Source of the DNA: JACKJK01 sp046159835
GTDB taxonomy: Bacteria > Pseudomonadota > Alphaproteobacteria > Rhizobiales > Tepidamorphaceae
Length of the DNA stretch: 64,000 bases
Assembly: GCF_046159835.1 (NCBI RefSeq)
Contig: NZ_JBJXCY010000001.1
Span: 620,001 to 684,000 of the forward strand
Reading direction: 5' to 3'
This document shows positions 34,895 through 43,450 of this stretch, in pieces; the first letter of the stretch is position 1, and every line of letters starts with the position of its first letter. A program made the position numbers and the translations under genes. The notes beneath the pieces are model-generated. The model did no database searches. It saw only the letters and a program-made list of their open reading frames with translations, and was not told where the DNA came from.

Positions 34895-35877
34895 GCCCGC
34901 AGCCGCCCGATCCGCAGGAGTTGGCCGCACGGCTTTCCGGCGGTGACAGGTCGGCTCTGGCGCGCGCCATCACGCTCGTTGAATCAACGCGCACCGAACA
35001 CCGCAAGCTTGCCGCTGAACTTCTGCAGGCCTGCCTGCCGCGTACCGGCAAGGCGATCCGTCTCGGCATCTCCGGTGTGCCGGGCGTCGGCAAGTCAACC
35101 ACCATTGATCAGCTAGGTGTGGACCTGACGGCGGATGGCCGCAAGGTAGCGGTGCTGGCGGTCGACCCGTCATCGAGCCGCAGCGGCGGTTCGATCCTCG
35201 GCGACAAGACGCGCATGTCGCGGCTCTCGATGGACCCGCAGGCCTATGTCCGCCCGTCGCCGTCTGCCGGCACGCTCGGCGGTGTGGCCGCGCGCACCCG
35301 CGAAACCATGCTGCTGTGCGAGGCGGCGGGCTTTGACGTGGTGATCGTCGAGACGGTGGGAACCGGCCAATCGGAAACCTCGGTCGCCGACATGGTGGAC
35401 ACTTTCCTCGTGCTGATGCTGCCGGGCGCGGGCGATGAATTGCAGGGCATCAAGAAGGGCATCCTGGAACTCGCCGACATCATCGCCATCAACAAGGCGG
35501 AAGGCGAGAACCGCCAGCGCGCCCAGAACGCGGCAGCCGAATACATCGCCGCGCTGAAGATCCTCATGCCCCGCGTCAAGGAATGGCAGCCGCCTGTGCT
35601 GACGGTCTCCGGGCTTGCGGGCGAGGGACTCGACAAGCTGTGGTCGGAGGTGGAGCGCCACCGCGACGTGACCCAGGCCGCGGGCGCGTTTGAAAAGACC
35701 CGCGCCGACCAGCAGGTGAAATGGCTCTGGACCATGCTGGAGGACCGGATGCTGGGACGCCTGACCCGCGACCGGGACATGAAGGCGAAAATCCGCGAAC
35801 TGGAAGCCCAGGTGCGCTCCGGCGAAACGGCCGCGACCATGGCGGTGGAATCCATCATGGCGCGGCTGGGCGACTGA
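34891..35877 (+). CDS. meaB: Methylmalonyl-CoA mutase GTPase chaperone
   Basis: A 328-residue G3E-family P-loop GTPase that gates adenosylcobalamin loading and release from methylmalonyl-CoA mutase. Walker A is GVPGVGKST (about residues 58-66), the DPSSSRSGGSILGDKTRM segment is the family switch region, VETVGTGQSE holds the Walker B/Glu element, and INKAEG is the guanine-specificity NKxE-type motif. The ATG at 34891 overlaps the stop of the lipoprotein gene. Its partner genes mutA and mutB lie about 3 kb upstream on the same strand, separated by genes on the other strand. Confidence 0.95.
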   Translation: MSPQPPDPQELAARLSGGDRSALARAITLVESTRTEHRKLAAELLQACLPRTGKAIRLGISGVPGVGKSTTIDQLGVDLTADGRKVAVLAVDPSSSRSGGSILGDKTRMSRLSMDPQAYVRPSPSAGTLGGVAARTRETMLLCEAAGFDVVIVETVGTGQSETSVADMVDTFLVLMLPGAGDELQGIKKGILELADIIAINKAEGENRQRAQNAAAEYIAALKILMPRVKEWQPPVLTVSGLAGEGLDKLWSEVERHRDVTQAAGAFEKTRADQQVKWLWTMLEDRMLGRLTRDRDMKAKIRELEAQVRSGETAATMAVESIMARLGD

Positions 35878-35880
35878 GCG

Positions 35881-36483
35881 ATGGCGGCCCACCCGCGCCT
35901 CCTCGTCACCGGCTTCGGCGCATTTCCCGGCGCGCCGACGAACCCGACCGAGGCGATGGTGGACGAACTGGACAGGCGTGCCTGGCCGAAGCTACGCGGG
36001 GTCGATCTCATCGCCCACGTCCTGCCGGTCGAATACGCGCTGCTCGAGCATTGGCATGAGGCACTCGACGTGGTGCGCCCCGACGCCATCCTGCATTACG
36101 GGCTGGCGGCGAGCGCGCAAACGGTGCGCATCGAAACCATCGCCCGCAACAACGCAGCACCCTACCGGCCTGATGCCGCCGGGCGCGGAACGCAACGCGC
36201 GATCATGCCCCGCGAACGGCAGGTCTTGCGCGCCTCCGTGCCGGTGGATCGCCTCGTGGAAGCGGTCCGTCCGACAGGGCTTTTCGTGCGCAAGTCGCAG
36301 GATGCGGGCGATTATTTATGCAACGCGATCCTGTTTTCCTCGTTGTCATGGTCTCTTCGCAACCGTGGGTCGGTTGCGGGATTTGTCCATGTGCCGTCTT
36401 TGCCGGCCGAAACGTTGCAGCCAGTTGCAGACGCTTGTGTGGCAGAGATGTGTGCGTGGTTGGCCCGCCGCACCACCAGGTAA
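35881..36483 (+). CDS. pcp: Pyroglutamyl-peptidase I (C15 family)
   Basis: A 200-residue cytosolic cysteine peptidase that removes N-terminal pyroglutamate. The catalytic triad is in place: Glu85 in RIETIARN, Cys147 in GDYLCNAILF and His170 in FVHVPSLP, at spacing close to characterised Pcp enzymes (81, 144, 168). The N-terminal LLVTGFGAFPGAPTNPTEAM is a family signature. It starts 3 bp after the meaB stop, so it is probably in the same transcript. The family also includes diverged members; specificity is inferred from the motifs. Confidence 0.9.
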   Translation: MAAHPRLLVTGFGAFPGAPTNPTEAMVDELDRRAWPKLRGVDLIAHVLPVEYALLEHWHEALDVVRPDAILHYGLAASAQTVRIETIARNNAAPYRPDAAGRGTQRAIMPRERQVLRASVPVDRLVEAVRPTGLFVRKSQDAGDYLCNAILFSSLSWSLRNRGSVAGFVHVPSLPAETLQPVADACVAEMCAWLARRTTR

Positions 36484-36584
36484 TTCTCACCCCCACACAG
36501 CAAATTTCATTGCGTGCCCCACGCTTTGACGACATTAGAGGCGGCGCGAGCCATCGAGGCATCGCGTCTCCACAAAGGAAAGTT

Positions 36585-37733
36585 ATGGCGCCCCCCAAGT
36601 CGTTTCCCGAAACCGAGCCGCAATTTCACAAGGCCCGGCTGCAGTCGCCCGAACGCCTCGCCGCGCTGCGGGCCAGCGAGTTGATGGATACCGCGCCCAG
36701 CGAGATGTTCGACCGTGCCGTGCGCATAGCCACGCGCCTGACCGGCTCTCCGGTTGCGCTGCTTTCGCTGGTCGATGGTCAGCGCCAGTTCTTCAAGGCC
36801 CAGACGGGCCTGCCGGACGAGGTTGCCGAGGAACGCCAGACGCCGCTCTCCCACTCCTTCTGCCAGTATGTCGTCACCGCCGACGAGACGCTCGCCGTGG
36901 GCGATGCGAGCGAGCACCCGCTCCTGCGCGACAACAGCGCGGTGAAAGATCTCGGCGTGCGGTCCTACATGGGCGTGCCGATCCACAACCATACGGGCGA
37001 AACGCTCGGCTCGTTCTGCGCCATCGAGGACACCCCGCGCGAATGGTCCGAGGAAGACCGCGAGGCGCTTGAAGATCTCGCGGCCATCGTTGAGGCGGAA
37101 ATCGCGCTTCGCCATACGGTCGCCGAGCGCCAGCTTCTGGTGGAAGAACTGAACCACCGCGTGAAGAACATGTTCGCGCTCGTCGCCGGCATGATCCGCA
37201 TGACGGCGCGCAATTCCGATTCAGCCGAAGACCTGGCCGACGCGCTGAACTCGCGCGTGCGGGCGCTGGCCGACGCTCACGAACTGATCGTGCCGGTCGT
37301 CAATTTCGAAGGCCACACGGCCGTCGAGGTCTCGCTGCAGAAGCTGGTGGCGACGCTGATCGAGCCGCATCTGGGCGTCGAGGCCGACCGTGTCGTCATC
37401 GACGGACCGCCGATCATGCTCGGCGCGCGCGCCGCGACCAGCATGTCGCTTGCCATCAACGAGTTCGCCACCAACGCGGCCAAGTATGGTGCGCTTTCGG
37501 AAAACGCCGGCAAGCTGAAGATTTCCTGGTCGCACGACGGCGAGAATGCCGTTCTCAACTGGAGCGAGGATGGCGGCCCGCAAGTCTCGGAAGATCCCGG
37601 CAAGCCCGGCTTCGGCTCCAAGCTGATCGCCATCAGCATCCAGGACCAGCTGAAGGGCAAGCTGGAGACGGAACGCCGCCCGCAAGGCATCCGCCACGTC
37701 GTCACGCTGCCGATGGAAACGCTGGAGCGCTGA
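36585..37733 (+). CDS. GAF-domain sensor histidine kinase (HisKA_2/HWE type)
   Basis: A 382-residue soluble kinase. A GAF domain fills about residues 38-175 (VALLSLVDGQRQFFKAQTGL, RSYMGVPIHNHTGETLGSFC). The HisKA_2 dimerisation helix carries the phospho-acceptor His191 in ELNHRVKNMFALV. The HATPase domain has SLAINEFATNAAKYGAL (N box) and GFGSKLIAISI (a G-box variant). There are no membrane segments. Kinases of this type feed light, redox or general stress signals (PhyR-type pathways) in alphaproteobacteria. An AAGGAAA SD just before 36585 sets the start. No response regulator is adjacent. Confidence 0.9.
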   Translation: MAPPKSFPETEPQFHKARLQSPERLAALRASELMDTAPSEMFDRAVRIATRLTGSPVALLSLVDGQRQFFKAQTGLPDEVAEERQTPLSHSFCQYVVTADETLAVGDASEHPLLRDNSAVKDLGVRSYMGVPIHNHTGETLGSFCAIEDTPREWSEEDREALEDLAAIVEAEIALRHTVAERQLLVEELNHRVKNMFALVAGMIRMTARNSDSAEDLADALNSRVRALADAHELIVPVVNFEGHTAVEVSLQKLVATLIEPHLGVEADRVVIDGPPIMLGARAATSMSLAINEFATNAAKYGALSENAGKLKISWSHDGENAVLNWSEDGGPQVSEDPGKPGFGSKLIAISIQDQLKGKLETERRPQGIRHVVTLPMETLER

Positions 37734-37739
37734 GGCGCG

Positions 37740-38144
37740 TCAGCCGAACCGTTCCATCGACCGGCTGAAGACCGGCGCCAGCGCCATGATCGCCAGACCG
37801 ACGGGGAACAGGCTTCCAGCCGTCAGGTCGTAGGAGGCGAGATAGTCTTCCAGCAGGCGACCGAGGATCACCAGCGAGAACACGCTCTCTATCGCGACAA
37901 GCGTTGCGACGCCGAGAACGCCCAACCCGAGAAGCCATGCCGCCGAGCGCCTCTCGCCGAACCGTCGCGCCATCCAGCAACCGATGATCGCGACGGCGCC
38001 AGCCACCAGCGGAAATTCGACCTGCTGGCCGAACCTTTCGCCAAGATGCGGGATCAGCACCAGTTCGCGCAGCGCGCCGAACACGAAGCCCGCCGCAAAG
38101 CCCAGCACACCGTAGAGCAGGCCAAGTTGAACGAGTCGCGTCAT
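37740..38144 (-). CDS. Four-helix membrane protein, unknown function
   Basis: A 134-residue inner membrane protein with four likely helices: LGLLYGVLGFAAGFVFGALR, FPLVAGAVAIIGCWMARRF, WLLGLGVLGVATLVAIESVFSL and a terminal LFPVGLAIMALAPVF. A short basic segment follows helix two. No family with known function was recognised. It lies 6 bp from the convergent kinase stop and 23 bp downstream of gcdH, so it may be cotranscribed with the latter. Confidence 0.75.
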   Translation of the reverse strand: MTRLVQLGLLYGVLGFAAGFVFGALRELVLIPHLGERFGQQVEFPLVAGAVAIIGCWMARRFGERRSAAWLLGLGVLGVATLVAIESVFSLVILGRLLEDYLASYDLTAGSLFPVGLAIMALAPVFSRSMERFG

Positions 38145-38167
38145 GTCCCGTTCGCCGCGCTATCCGA

Positions 38168-39385
38168 TCAGAAGAACGCCTGAAGGCCCGTCTGCGCGCG
38201 CCCGAGAATGAGCGCGTGGATGTCGTGGGTGCCCTCATAGGTGTTCACGGTCTCCAGGTTCGAGACGTGGCGCATCACGTGATAATCTTCCTGGATGCCG
38301 TTGCCGCCGTGCATGTCGCGGGCGGTGCGGGCGATATCCAGCGCCTTGCCGCAATTGTTGCGCTTCACGAGGCTGATCATCTCCGGCGCCATGCGGCCTT
38401 CGTCCATCAGCCGCCCGACGCGCAGCGAGCCCTGCAGGCCGAGCGTGATTTCCGTCTGCATGTCGGCGAGCTTCTTCTGGACGAGCTGTGTCGCCGCCAG
38501 CGGGCGATCGAACTGCTTGCGATCCAGCGTGTATTGCCGCGCGCGGTGCCAGCAGTCTTCCGCTGCACCCATCGCGCCCCACGAAATGCCGTAGCGCGCC
38601 CGGTTGAGGCAGCCGAACGGCCCCTTCAGGCCCGAGACATTGGGCAGCAGCGCGCTTTCCGGCACCTCGACATTGTCCATGACGATCTCGCCGGTGATCG
38701 AGGCGCGCAGCGAGAGCTTGCCGCCGATCTTCGGAGCGGACAGCCCCTTCATCCCCTTGTCGAGAACGAAGCCGCGAATTTCCCCGTCATGGGCCTCGGA
38801 CTTCGCCCACACCACGAAAACGTCAGCGATGGGGGCGTTGGAAATCCACATCTTGGACCCGTTCAGCACGTAACCGCCGTCGCTGCGTTTGGCGCGCGTC
38901 TTCATGCCGGCAGGGTCGGAGCCGGCATCAGGCTCGGTCAACCCGAAGCAGCCGACGAATTCCCCGCTGGCGAGCTTCGGCAGGTAGGTCTTGCGCTGTG
39001 TTTCGTCGCCATAGGCGAAGATCGGATACATCACCAGCGAGGACTGCACGCTCATCATAGAGCGGTAGCCGCTGTCGACCCGCTCCACCTCGCGCGCGAC
39101 AAGCCCGTAGGCCACGTAGCCCGCATCCGCGCAGCCATATTCTTCCGGAAGCGTCAGGCCGAGCAGGCCGAGCTCGCCCATCTCGTTGAAGATGGAGCGG
39201 TCGCTCTTTTCCTCGCGGTAAGCTTCGACGATGCGCGGCAGCAGCTTTTCCTGCGCGTAGTCGCGCGCGGTATCGCGGATGAGGCGTTCTTCCTCGCTCA
39301 ATTGATCGTCCAGCAGGAACGGGTCTTCCCAGACGAAGCGCGCGGGCTTGTCGGATTTCGGGGCGGACTGTGCGGCGTTGCTCAT
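38168..39385 (-). CDS. gcdH: Glutaryl-CoA dehydrogenase
   Basis: A 405-residue FAD-dependent acyl-CoA dehydrogenase that should oxidise and decarboxylate glutaryl-CoA to crotonyl-CoA in lysine and tryptophan breakdown. Family signatures are FGLTEPDAGSDPAGMKTRA, NGSKMWISNAPIADVFVVWA and the C-terminal RDMHGGNGIQEDYHVMRH, with the catalytic Glu in NTYEGTHDIHALILGR. The RHVSNLETVNTYEGTHD stretch is characteristic of GcdH rather than of short-chain enzymes. The ATG at 39385 has a GAGG SD six bases upstream; a GTG 12 bases earlier is in frame but less likely. Confidence 0.94.
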   Translation of the reverse strand: MSNAAQSAPKSDKPARFVWEDPFLLDDQLSEEERLIRDTARDYAQEKLLPRIVEAYREEKSDRSIFNEMGELGLLGLTLPEEYGCADAGYVAYGLVAREVERVDSGYRSMMSVQSSLVMYPIFAYGDETQRKTYLPKLASGEFVGCFGLTEPDAGSDPAGMKTRAKRSDGGYVLNGSKMWISNAPIADVFVVWAKSEAHDGEIRGFVLDKGMKGLSAPKIGGKLSLRASITGEIVMDNVEVPESALLPNVSGLKGPFGCLNRARYGISWGAMGAAEDCWHRARQYTLDRKQFDRPLAATQLVQKKLADMQTEITLGLQGSLRVGRLMDEGRMAPEMISLVKRNNCGKALDIARTARDMHGGNGIQEDYHVMRHVSNLETVNTYEGTHDIHALILGRAQTGLQAFF

Positions 39386-39546
39386 GTCGGTCCTCACGGC
39401 TGGGGGAGGGGATCTGCATCTTTGAGAAGATCAATAGTCCCGCCGGCCGTGGCGGAGCAAGGCCGCGCATGTCCGCATGATAGCTGCGGCCATGGCACGG
39501 GCCGGATAGGCAGTCGGCAAACCATGTGTTGCGCGCACGCCACCAT

Positions 39547-39566
39547 GCGTTGCTATATCGCAACGC
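39547..39566. promoter_or_regulatory. Operator-like inverted repeat between gcdH and outer membrane protein gene
   Basis: GCGTTGC (39547-39553) and GCAACGC (39560-39566) form perfect 7-bp arms around TATATC. The element sits in the 272-bp divergent gap, about 90 bp upstream of the gene at 39658. The dyad looks like a regulator-binding site, with the TATA-like centre possibly part of a promoter. The rest of the gap shows nothing else recognisable. Confidence 0.45.
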
Positions 39567-39657
39567 GCGGGCGCAAGGCGGTTGCCGAAGGGGCAGGTGC
39601 CGCCTAAAGCTGACGGACTTGTTGTCTGTTGCGCGATTCCACGGGGGCTGACGCGTC

Positions 39658-40464
39658 ATGAAAAAATTCATTACGGCACTGACCATTGCCGCAGCAGCGA
39701 CGCTTTCCGTGCCGGCGCTGGCGGCCGATTATCTCGGCAAGAGCGATATCGACTTCTTCTACTTCGAGGTCGAGGGTGGCTACGCCGTCTTCGACGGTGC
39801 CGACGATACCGGCGGCGGCTTCACCCTGTCGCCCGATGGCGGTGCCTACGGCACGTTCACTCTCGGCCATGTCTCCATTGATGATGGCATCATCGGCGGC
39901 TTTGTCGATCGCGCCGAACTCTGGGTCACCTATGCCGACCAGGGCGACGACGCAAACAGCGGCTACACGACCGAGCGCAACTACTGGGAAATCGGAACTC
40001 GCTTCCAGCACTATTTCGACCAGAACGCGCACGACAAGACGATGTGGGGCTTTGAGCCGTTCGTTGGCTTCGTCGATGGTGATTTCGCAAGCCCCATGGC
40101 GCTGACGATTGGGTATGACGCCACGATCTATGGTGCGATGCTGTCCTTCGAACACGAGCGCCACATCGCGCCGATGACCATTGCGCATTTCCGCGCTGCG
40201 GTGGGTCTCTATGGCGGCTCTTCCGATGCGAATTCTTCGGGCGCGGCCGTGCCGGATGATGATTTCGGCGGTTTCCGCGGCCAGCTTGCAGCCGGCATCA
40301 CGCAGAAGATTTCCGAGCGCGCCAGCATCGGTGCGGTTGCCCGCCTCGACTACTTCTCCGACATGCCGAAGCTCGATGCGCCGACGGTGCTGACCACGGA
40401 CGATCAGCTGGGCGTCTATCTCGGCGTGAACGTGAACGTCATCATTGGCGGCACCTACAGGTAA
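39658..40464 (+). CDS. Outer-membrane-like beta-barrel protein, unknown function
   Basis: A 268-residue protein with a textbook Sec signal (MKKFITALTIAAAATLSVPALA). The mature part consists of alternating polar/aromatic strands (FFYFEVEGGYAVFD, YWEIGTRFQHYFD, MWGFEPFVGFVDG, LGVYLGVNVNVIIGG), the look of a small outer membrane beta-barrel. It lacks the usual C-terminal Phe/Trp and ends in TYR. Some acidic segments (GADDTGGG, DDDFGG) could be surface loops. No close family was recognised. A good terminator follows 22 bp after the stop. Confidence 0.78.
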   Translation: MKKFITALTIAAAATLSVPALAADYLGKSDIDFFYFEVEGGYAVFDGADDTGGGFTLSPDGGAYGTFTLGHVSIDDGIIGGFVDRAELWVTYADQGDDANSGYTTERNYWEIGTRFQHYFDQNAHDKTMWGFEPFVGFVDGDFASPMALTIGYDATIYGAMLSFEHERHIAPMTIAHFRAAVGLYGGSSDANSSGAAVPDDDFGGFRGQLAAGITQKISERASIGAVARLDYFSDMPKLDAPTVLTTDDQLGVYLGVNVNVIIGGTYR

Positions 40465-40485
40465 CGCCTGCCGACATGTAAAATG

Positions 40486-40517
40486 AAAAGGCCGGTCTCG
40501 CGACCGGCCTTTTTCTT
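40486..40517 (+). terminator. Rho-independent terminator
   Basis: AAAAGGCCGGTC and GACCGGCCTTTTT form a stem of about 12 bp with a TCGC loop, followed by a T-rich tail. It closes the outer-membrane-protein gene and may work for the convergent msrB too, since the left arm starts with A-residues. Confidence 0.92.
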
Positions 40518-40546
40518 TTGATTGGTCATGCTTCTTTTGATTGGTC
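40513..40546 (+). repeat. 15-bp direct repeat next to terminator
   Basis: TTCTTTTGATTGGTC occurs at 40513-40527 and again at 40532-40546, a 19-bp period. The first copy overlaps the T-tail of the terminator. It looks like slippage duplication. Confidence 0.8.
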
Positions 40547-40564
40547 CTGACAGGTGACGCAGCG

Positions 40565-40984
40565 CTAGTCCTTCGGATCGAATTCCAGCGCGTGCCCGTT
40601 GATACAGTAGCGCAGGCCCGTGGGCTGCGGCCCGTCGGGAAAGACGTGACCAAGATGCGCATCGCATGACGCGCAGCGCACTTCGGTGCGGCGCATGAAC
40701 CAGCCGCTGTCATCATGCTCGTCGATGGCGGCCTCGTTGACCGGCTCGTAGTAGCTTGGCCAGCCAGTGCCGGAATCATACTTGGTGTTGGCGGCAAACA
40801 GCGGCTCGCCACAACACACACACGTATAGACCCCGTCGCGCTTCTCGTTGACATGGGGGCCGGTAAAGGCGCGCTCCGTGCCATGCTCGCGCGTAACATG
40901 GTACTGTTCCGGGGTCAGTTCGTCGCGCCATTCCGCGTCGGATTTTGTGACGCGTTTTGGCAAAGGATTTTTTTTACTGCTCAT
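40565..40984 (-). CDS. msrB: Peptide-methionine (R)-S-oxide reductase
   Basis: A 139-residue cytosolic repair enzyme that reduces methionine-R-sulfoxide in proteins, using thioredoxin. Structural zinc is bound by Cys55/Cys58 (CVCC) and Cys104/Cys107 (CASC). The catalytic Cys127 lies in RYCINGHAL, and SGTGWPSYY is the substrate pocket. No export signal. It stands alone between convergent and divergent neighbours. Confidence 0.96.
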   Translation of the reverse strand: MSSKKNPLPKRVTKSDAEWRDELTPEQYHVTREHGTERAFTGPHVNEKRDGVYTCVCCGEPLFAANTKYDSGTGWPSYYEPVNEAAIDEHDDSGWFMRRTEVRCASCDAHLGHVFPDGPQPTGLRYCINGHALEFDPKD

Positions 40985-41192
40985 TGCCTAGGTACCTTGA
41001 AACTTGCATTCAATTCTGGTTGCTCTTGGCATGTGGTATCCCACGAGGTCCGTCTCAAGCGCGTTGACGTGCTCGTGATCCGACGTTGGATGCTGCGCCG
41101 GGCTATGAAAAAATAGCGAACGATTCGCACGCGACCAGATGTGCGGAAAGAATGGTCCGGTTCGGGGAACGTTTATGAGAAGGGGGGCAGGC

Positions 41193-41705
41193 ATGCGCGG
41201 TGAGCGTTTTGCACTGTCGGATCTAGTCCGCATGGCCGCGTTGTTCGCGGTCCTCTACGGTTACTGGCTGCTTCTGTCAGGCCATTACACCCTGTGGCTC
41301 AATGTCTCGGGTGCCATTCTCGTTGCCTTGACCGTACTGTGGGCGTTCCGCATCGGCGTGGTCGATCGCGAGGGCGTGCCCGTTCACATGCTCGGGCGCG
41401 CGGTGATCTACTGGCCCTGGCTGGTCTGGGAGATCATCAAGGCGGCGCTCGACGTCAGCCTGCGCATCGTCAAGCCGAGCCTGCCGATTTCGCCGGATCT
41501 GCGCCGCTTCAAGGCCTCGCAGAAGACGCCGGAAGGCCTTACCACCTACGCCAACTCCATCACGCTGACGCCCGGCACCATCACCATCCTGGTGGACTGG
41601 CGCGGCCACGAAGTCGTCGTCCACGGTCTCTCGCAGGACGGGCTCGACGGCGTGGCGAGCGGAGAGATGGATGCAGCCGTCACCCGTTTCGAGGGGAAGG
41701 CCTGA
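41193..41705 (+). CDS. mrpE: Cation:proton antiporter subunit E
   Basis: A 170-residue MnhE/MrpE-family subunit. Two or three N-terminal membrane helices (LVRMAALFAVLYGYWLLLSG, LWLNVSGAILVALTVLWAF, IYWPWLVWEIIKAALDV) are followed by a cytosolic domain with the family motif NSITLTPGTITI. It is the first gene of the Mrp operon. An AGGGGGGCAG SD supports the ATG at 41193; two earlier in-frame starts exist at 41139 and 41175. Its stop overlaps the next start (TGATG). Confidence 0.93.
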   Translation: MRGERFALSDLVRMAALFAVLYGYWLLLSGHYTLWLNVSGAILVALTVLWAFRIGVVDREGVPVHMLGRAVIYWPWLVWEIIKAALDVSLRIVKPSLPISPDLRRFKASQKTPEGLTTYANSITLTPGTITILVDWRGHEVVVHGLSQDGLDGVASGEMDAAVTRFEGKA

Positions 41706-41986
41706 TGTTCACCGCCGCGACCTTCGCCGTTCTCATCTCGCTTGCGCTGCTGGTTGCCCGCGCGCTGGCCGGCCCCACGATCTTTGATCGTCTGGTGGCA
41801 GCCAACGCCATCGGTACCGCCGCCATCCTGCTCCTCGCGGTCTTCGGTTTCCTGACCGACCGCCCGGAATTCCTCGATATCGGCATTCTCTACGCGCTGC
41901 TGAACCTCGTCGGCACGCTGGCTGTGCTGAAGTATTTCCGCTTTGGCGATCTCGCCCATTCGGGCGGCGAAGAGCCGGAGAACTAG
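41705..41986 (+). CDS. mrpF: Cation:proton antiporter subunit F
   Basis: A 93-residue protein with three membrane helices (TFAVLISLALLVARALAGP, AIGTAAILLLAVFGFLT, IGILYALLNLVGTLAVLKYF), the size and pattern of MrpF. The conserved RALAGPTIFDRLVAAN segment after helix one is the family signature. Translational coupling to mrpE through a TGATG overlap. Confidence 0.93.
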   Translation: MFTAATFAVLISLALLVARALAGPTIFDRLVAANAIGTAAILLLAVFGFLTDRPEFLDIGILYALLNLVGTLAVLKYFRFGDLAHSGGEEPEN

Positions 41987-41991
41987 AGCCG

Positions 41992-42447
41992 ATGGAACAG
42001 GTCATCGACATCCTGAGCTGGATCCTGCTGGTCGCGGGCGGCATCTTCCTGCTGATCAGCGCGGTCGGCATCAACCGGATGCCCGACGTCTACACCCGCC
42101 TGCACGCGGCCTCCGTCGGCGATACGCTGGGCGCGGGCCTGCTGATTGCCGGCATGATGCTCCAGGCCGGCATTTCGCTGGTCTCCGTGAAGCTCTTCAT
42201 GATCCTGGGCATCCTGTTCTTCGCAAGCCCAGTCGCGGGTCACGCGCTGGCGCGCGCGGCGCTTGCTGCCGGTGTGCGCCCCCACGTGCGCAACCCGGAA
42301 GAGTCCGCCGATGCCTGCGAGCCGGATTACCACGTCGATATCGTGCCGCATGACTCGGTGCGCGAGGACGTGAAGCAGATCCGCACGCCGGACGCGCTGT
42401 CGCCTGTGCGCAAGCACACCCCCGCATCCGACGCAGCGAAGGAGTAG
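41992..42447 (+). CDS. mrpG: Cation:proton antiporter subunit G
   Basis: A 151-residue MrpG-family subunit: three membrane helices in the first ~95 residues with the signature GINRMPDVYTRLHAASVGDTLG between helices one and two. The C-terminal ~55 residues are a hydrophilic acidic extension (PEESADACEPDYHVDIVPHD) beyond the usual MrpG length, of unknown role. It begins 5 bp after mrpF. Confidence 0.92.
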   Translation: MEQVIDILSWILLVAGGIFLLISAVGINRMPDVYTRLHAASVGDTLGAGLLIAGMMLQAGISLVSVKLFMILGILFFASPVAGHALARAALAAGVRPHVRNPEESADACEPDYHVDIVPHDSVREDVKQIRTPDALSPVRKHTPASDAAKE

Positions 42448-42454
42448 CGGTCCC

Positions 42455-43024
42455 GTGGAAGCTCTCATCAACATGGTCCTGCTGACTTTGCTGGCGATCA
42501 TCACCTTCGGCGTGGTGCGCCTGCGCAACCTCTTCGCGGTTGTCATCCTCAGCGGCATCTACTCGTTCCTGATGGCCAGCGTGATGATCGTCCTGGACGG
42601 CGTCGACGTGGCCATGACGGAAGCCTCGGTGGGTGCCGGCATCTCCACGGTGCTGATGCTGACCGTGCTCTACCTGACGAAGGTGGAGGAGGCGAAGCCG
42701 ACCCATACGCCGCTGCTGCCGCTCTTCGTGGCAGGCGGCGTGGGCGCGGTGCTGGTCTACGGCACGTGGGGCCTGCCGCCCTTCGGCGAGGCGATGACCC
42801 CGATGAACACCCATGTCGGCATGGACTACATGGACATGTCGATGCCCGACACCGGCATCCCCAACGTCGTCACCTCCGTGTTGGCCTCCTACCGCGGCTT
42901 CGACACGCTGGGTGAGACGGCGGTGGTCTTTGCTGCCGGCATCGGCGTGCTGCTGCTGCTGCGCCGTGGCGTGAGCCTGGCGCGCCTGCGCCGCCGCCAG
43001 ATCGAAGAGGAGCAGCAGTCATGA
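42455..43024 (+). CDS. MrpA C-terminal-like subunit (DUF4040/MbhD plus MbhE-like)
   Basis: A 189-residue membrane protein that corresponds to the C-terminal part of a canonical MrpA. An MbhD/DUF4040 segment comes first (VVRLRNLFAVVILSGIYSFL, DVAMTEASVGAGISTVLML), then MbhE-like helices (SYRGFDTLGETAVVFAAGIG). TEAxVGAG and YRGFDTLGE are family signatures. Translation starts with GTG at 42455 behind an AAGGAG SD at 42440-42445. In most Mrp systems these segments are fused to a NuoL-like MrpA; here they are separate. ATGA overlap with the next gene. Confidence 0.88.
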   Translation: MEALINMVLLTLLAIITFGVVRLRNLFAVVILSGIYSFLMASVMIVLDGVDVAMTEASVGAGISTVLMLTVLYLTKVEEAKPTHTPLLPLFVAGGVGAVLVYGTWGLPPFGEAMTPMNTHVGMDYMDMSMPDTGIPNVVTSVLASYRGFDTLGETAVVFAAGIGVLLLLRRGVSLARLRRRQIEEEQQS

Positions 43025-43440
43025 AACTCGATGTCGTGCTTCGCGTCGTCACGAAGCTCATGCTGCCGTTCATGCTGATCTTCGCATTCTACGTGCAGTT
43101 CCATGGTGACTACGGCCCCGGCGGCGGCTTCCAGGCCGGCGTGATCGCGGCGGCCGCCGTCATCCTCTACGCCATCATGTTCGGGCTCGAGGCGGGCATG
43201 CGGATCGTTCCGCCGTGGCTGGTCGAGAAGATGATCCCTCTGGGCGTCATCATCTTTGCAGGCACCGGCGTCGTTTGCATGTTGCTCGGCGAGAATTTCC
43301 TGAACTACACGGCCCTCGATCACCACAGCCAGAAGCATGCCCAGGAATGGGGTGTTTTCATTGTCGAAGTCGGCGTCTTCGTGACGGTGTCCAGCACCAT
43401 GGTCGCGATCTTCTACGCCTTCGGCGGCCGCGGACGCTGA
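43021..43440 (+). CDS. mrpB: Cation:proton antiporter subunit B
   Basis: A 139-residue MnhB-family subunit with four membrane helices. FYVQFHGDYGPGGGFQAGVI is the family signature (HGxxxPGGGFQAG), followed by AAAAVILYAIMFGLE, MIPLGVIIFAGTGVVCMLLGE and a terminal VGVFVTVSSTMVAIFYAF. It overlaps the DUF4040 gene by four bases (ATGA) and is followed at 10 bp by mrpC. Confidence 0.94.
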   Translation: MKLDVVLRVVTKLMLPFMLIFAFYVQFHGDYGPGGGFQAGVIAAAAVILYAIMFGLEAGMRIVPPWLVEKMIPLGVIIFAGTGVVCMLLGENFLNYTALDHHSQKHAQEWGVFIVEVGVFVTVSSTMVAIFYAFGGRGR

Positions 43441-43450
43441 GGAGGGAGCC

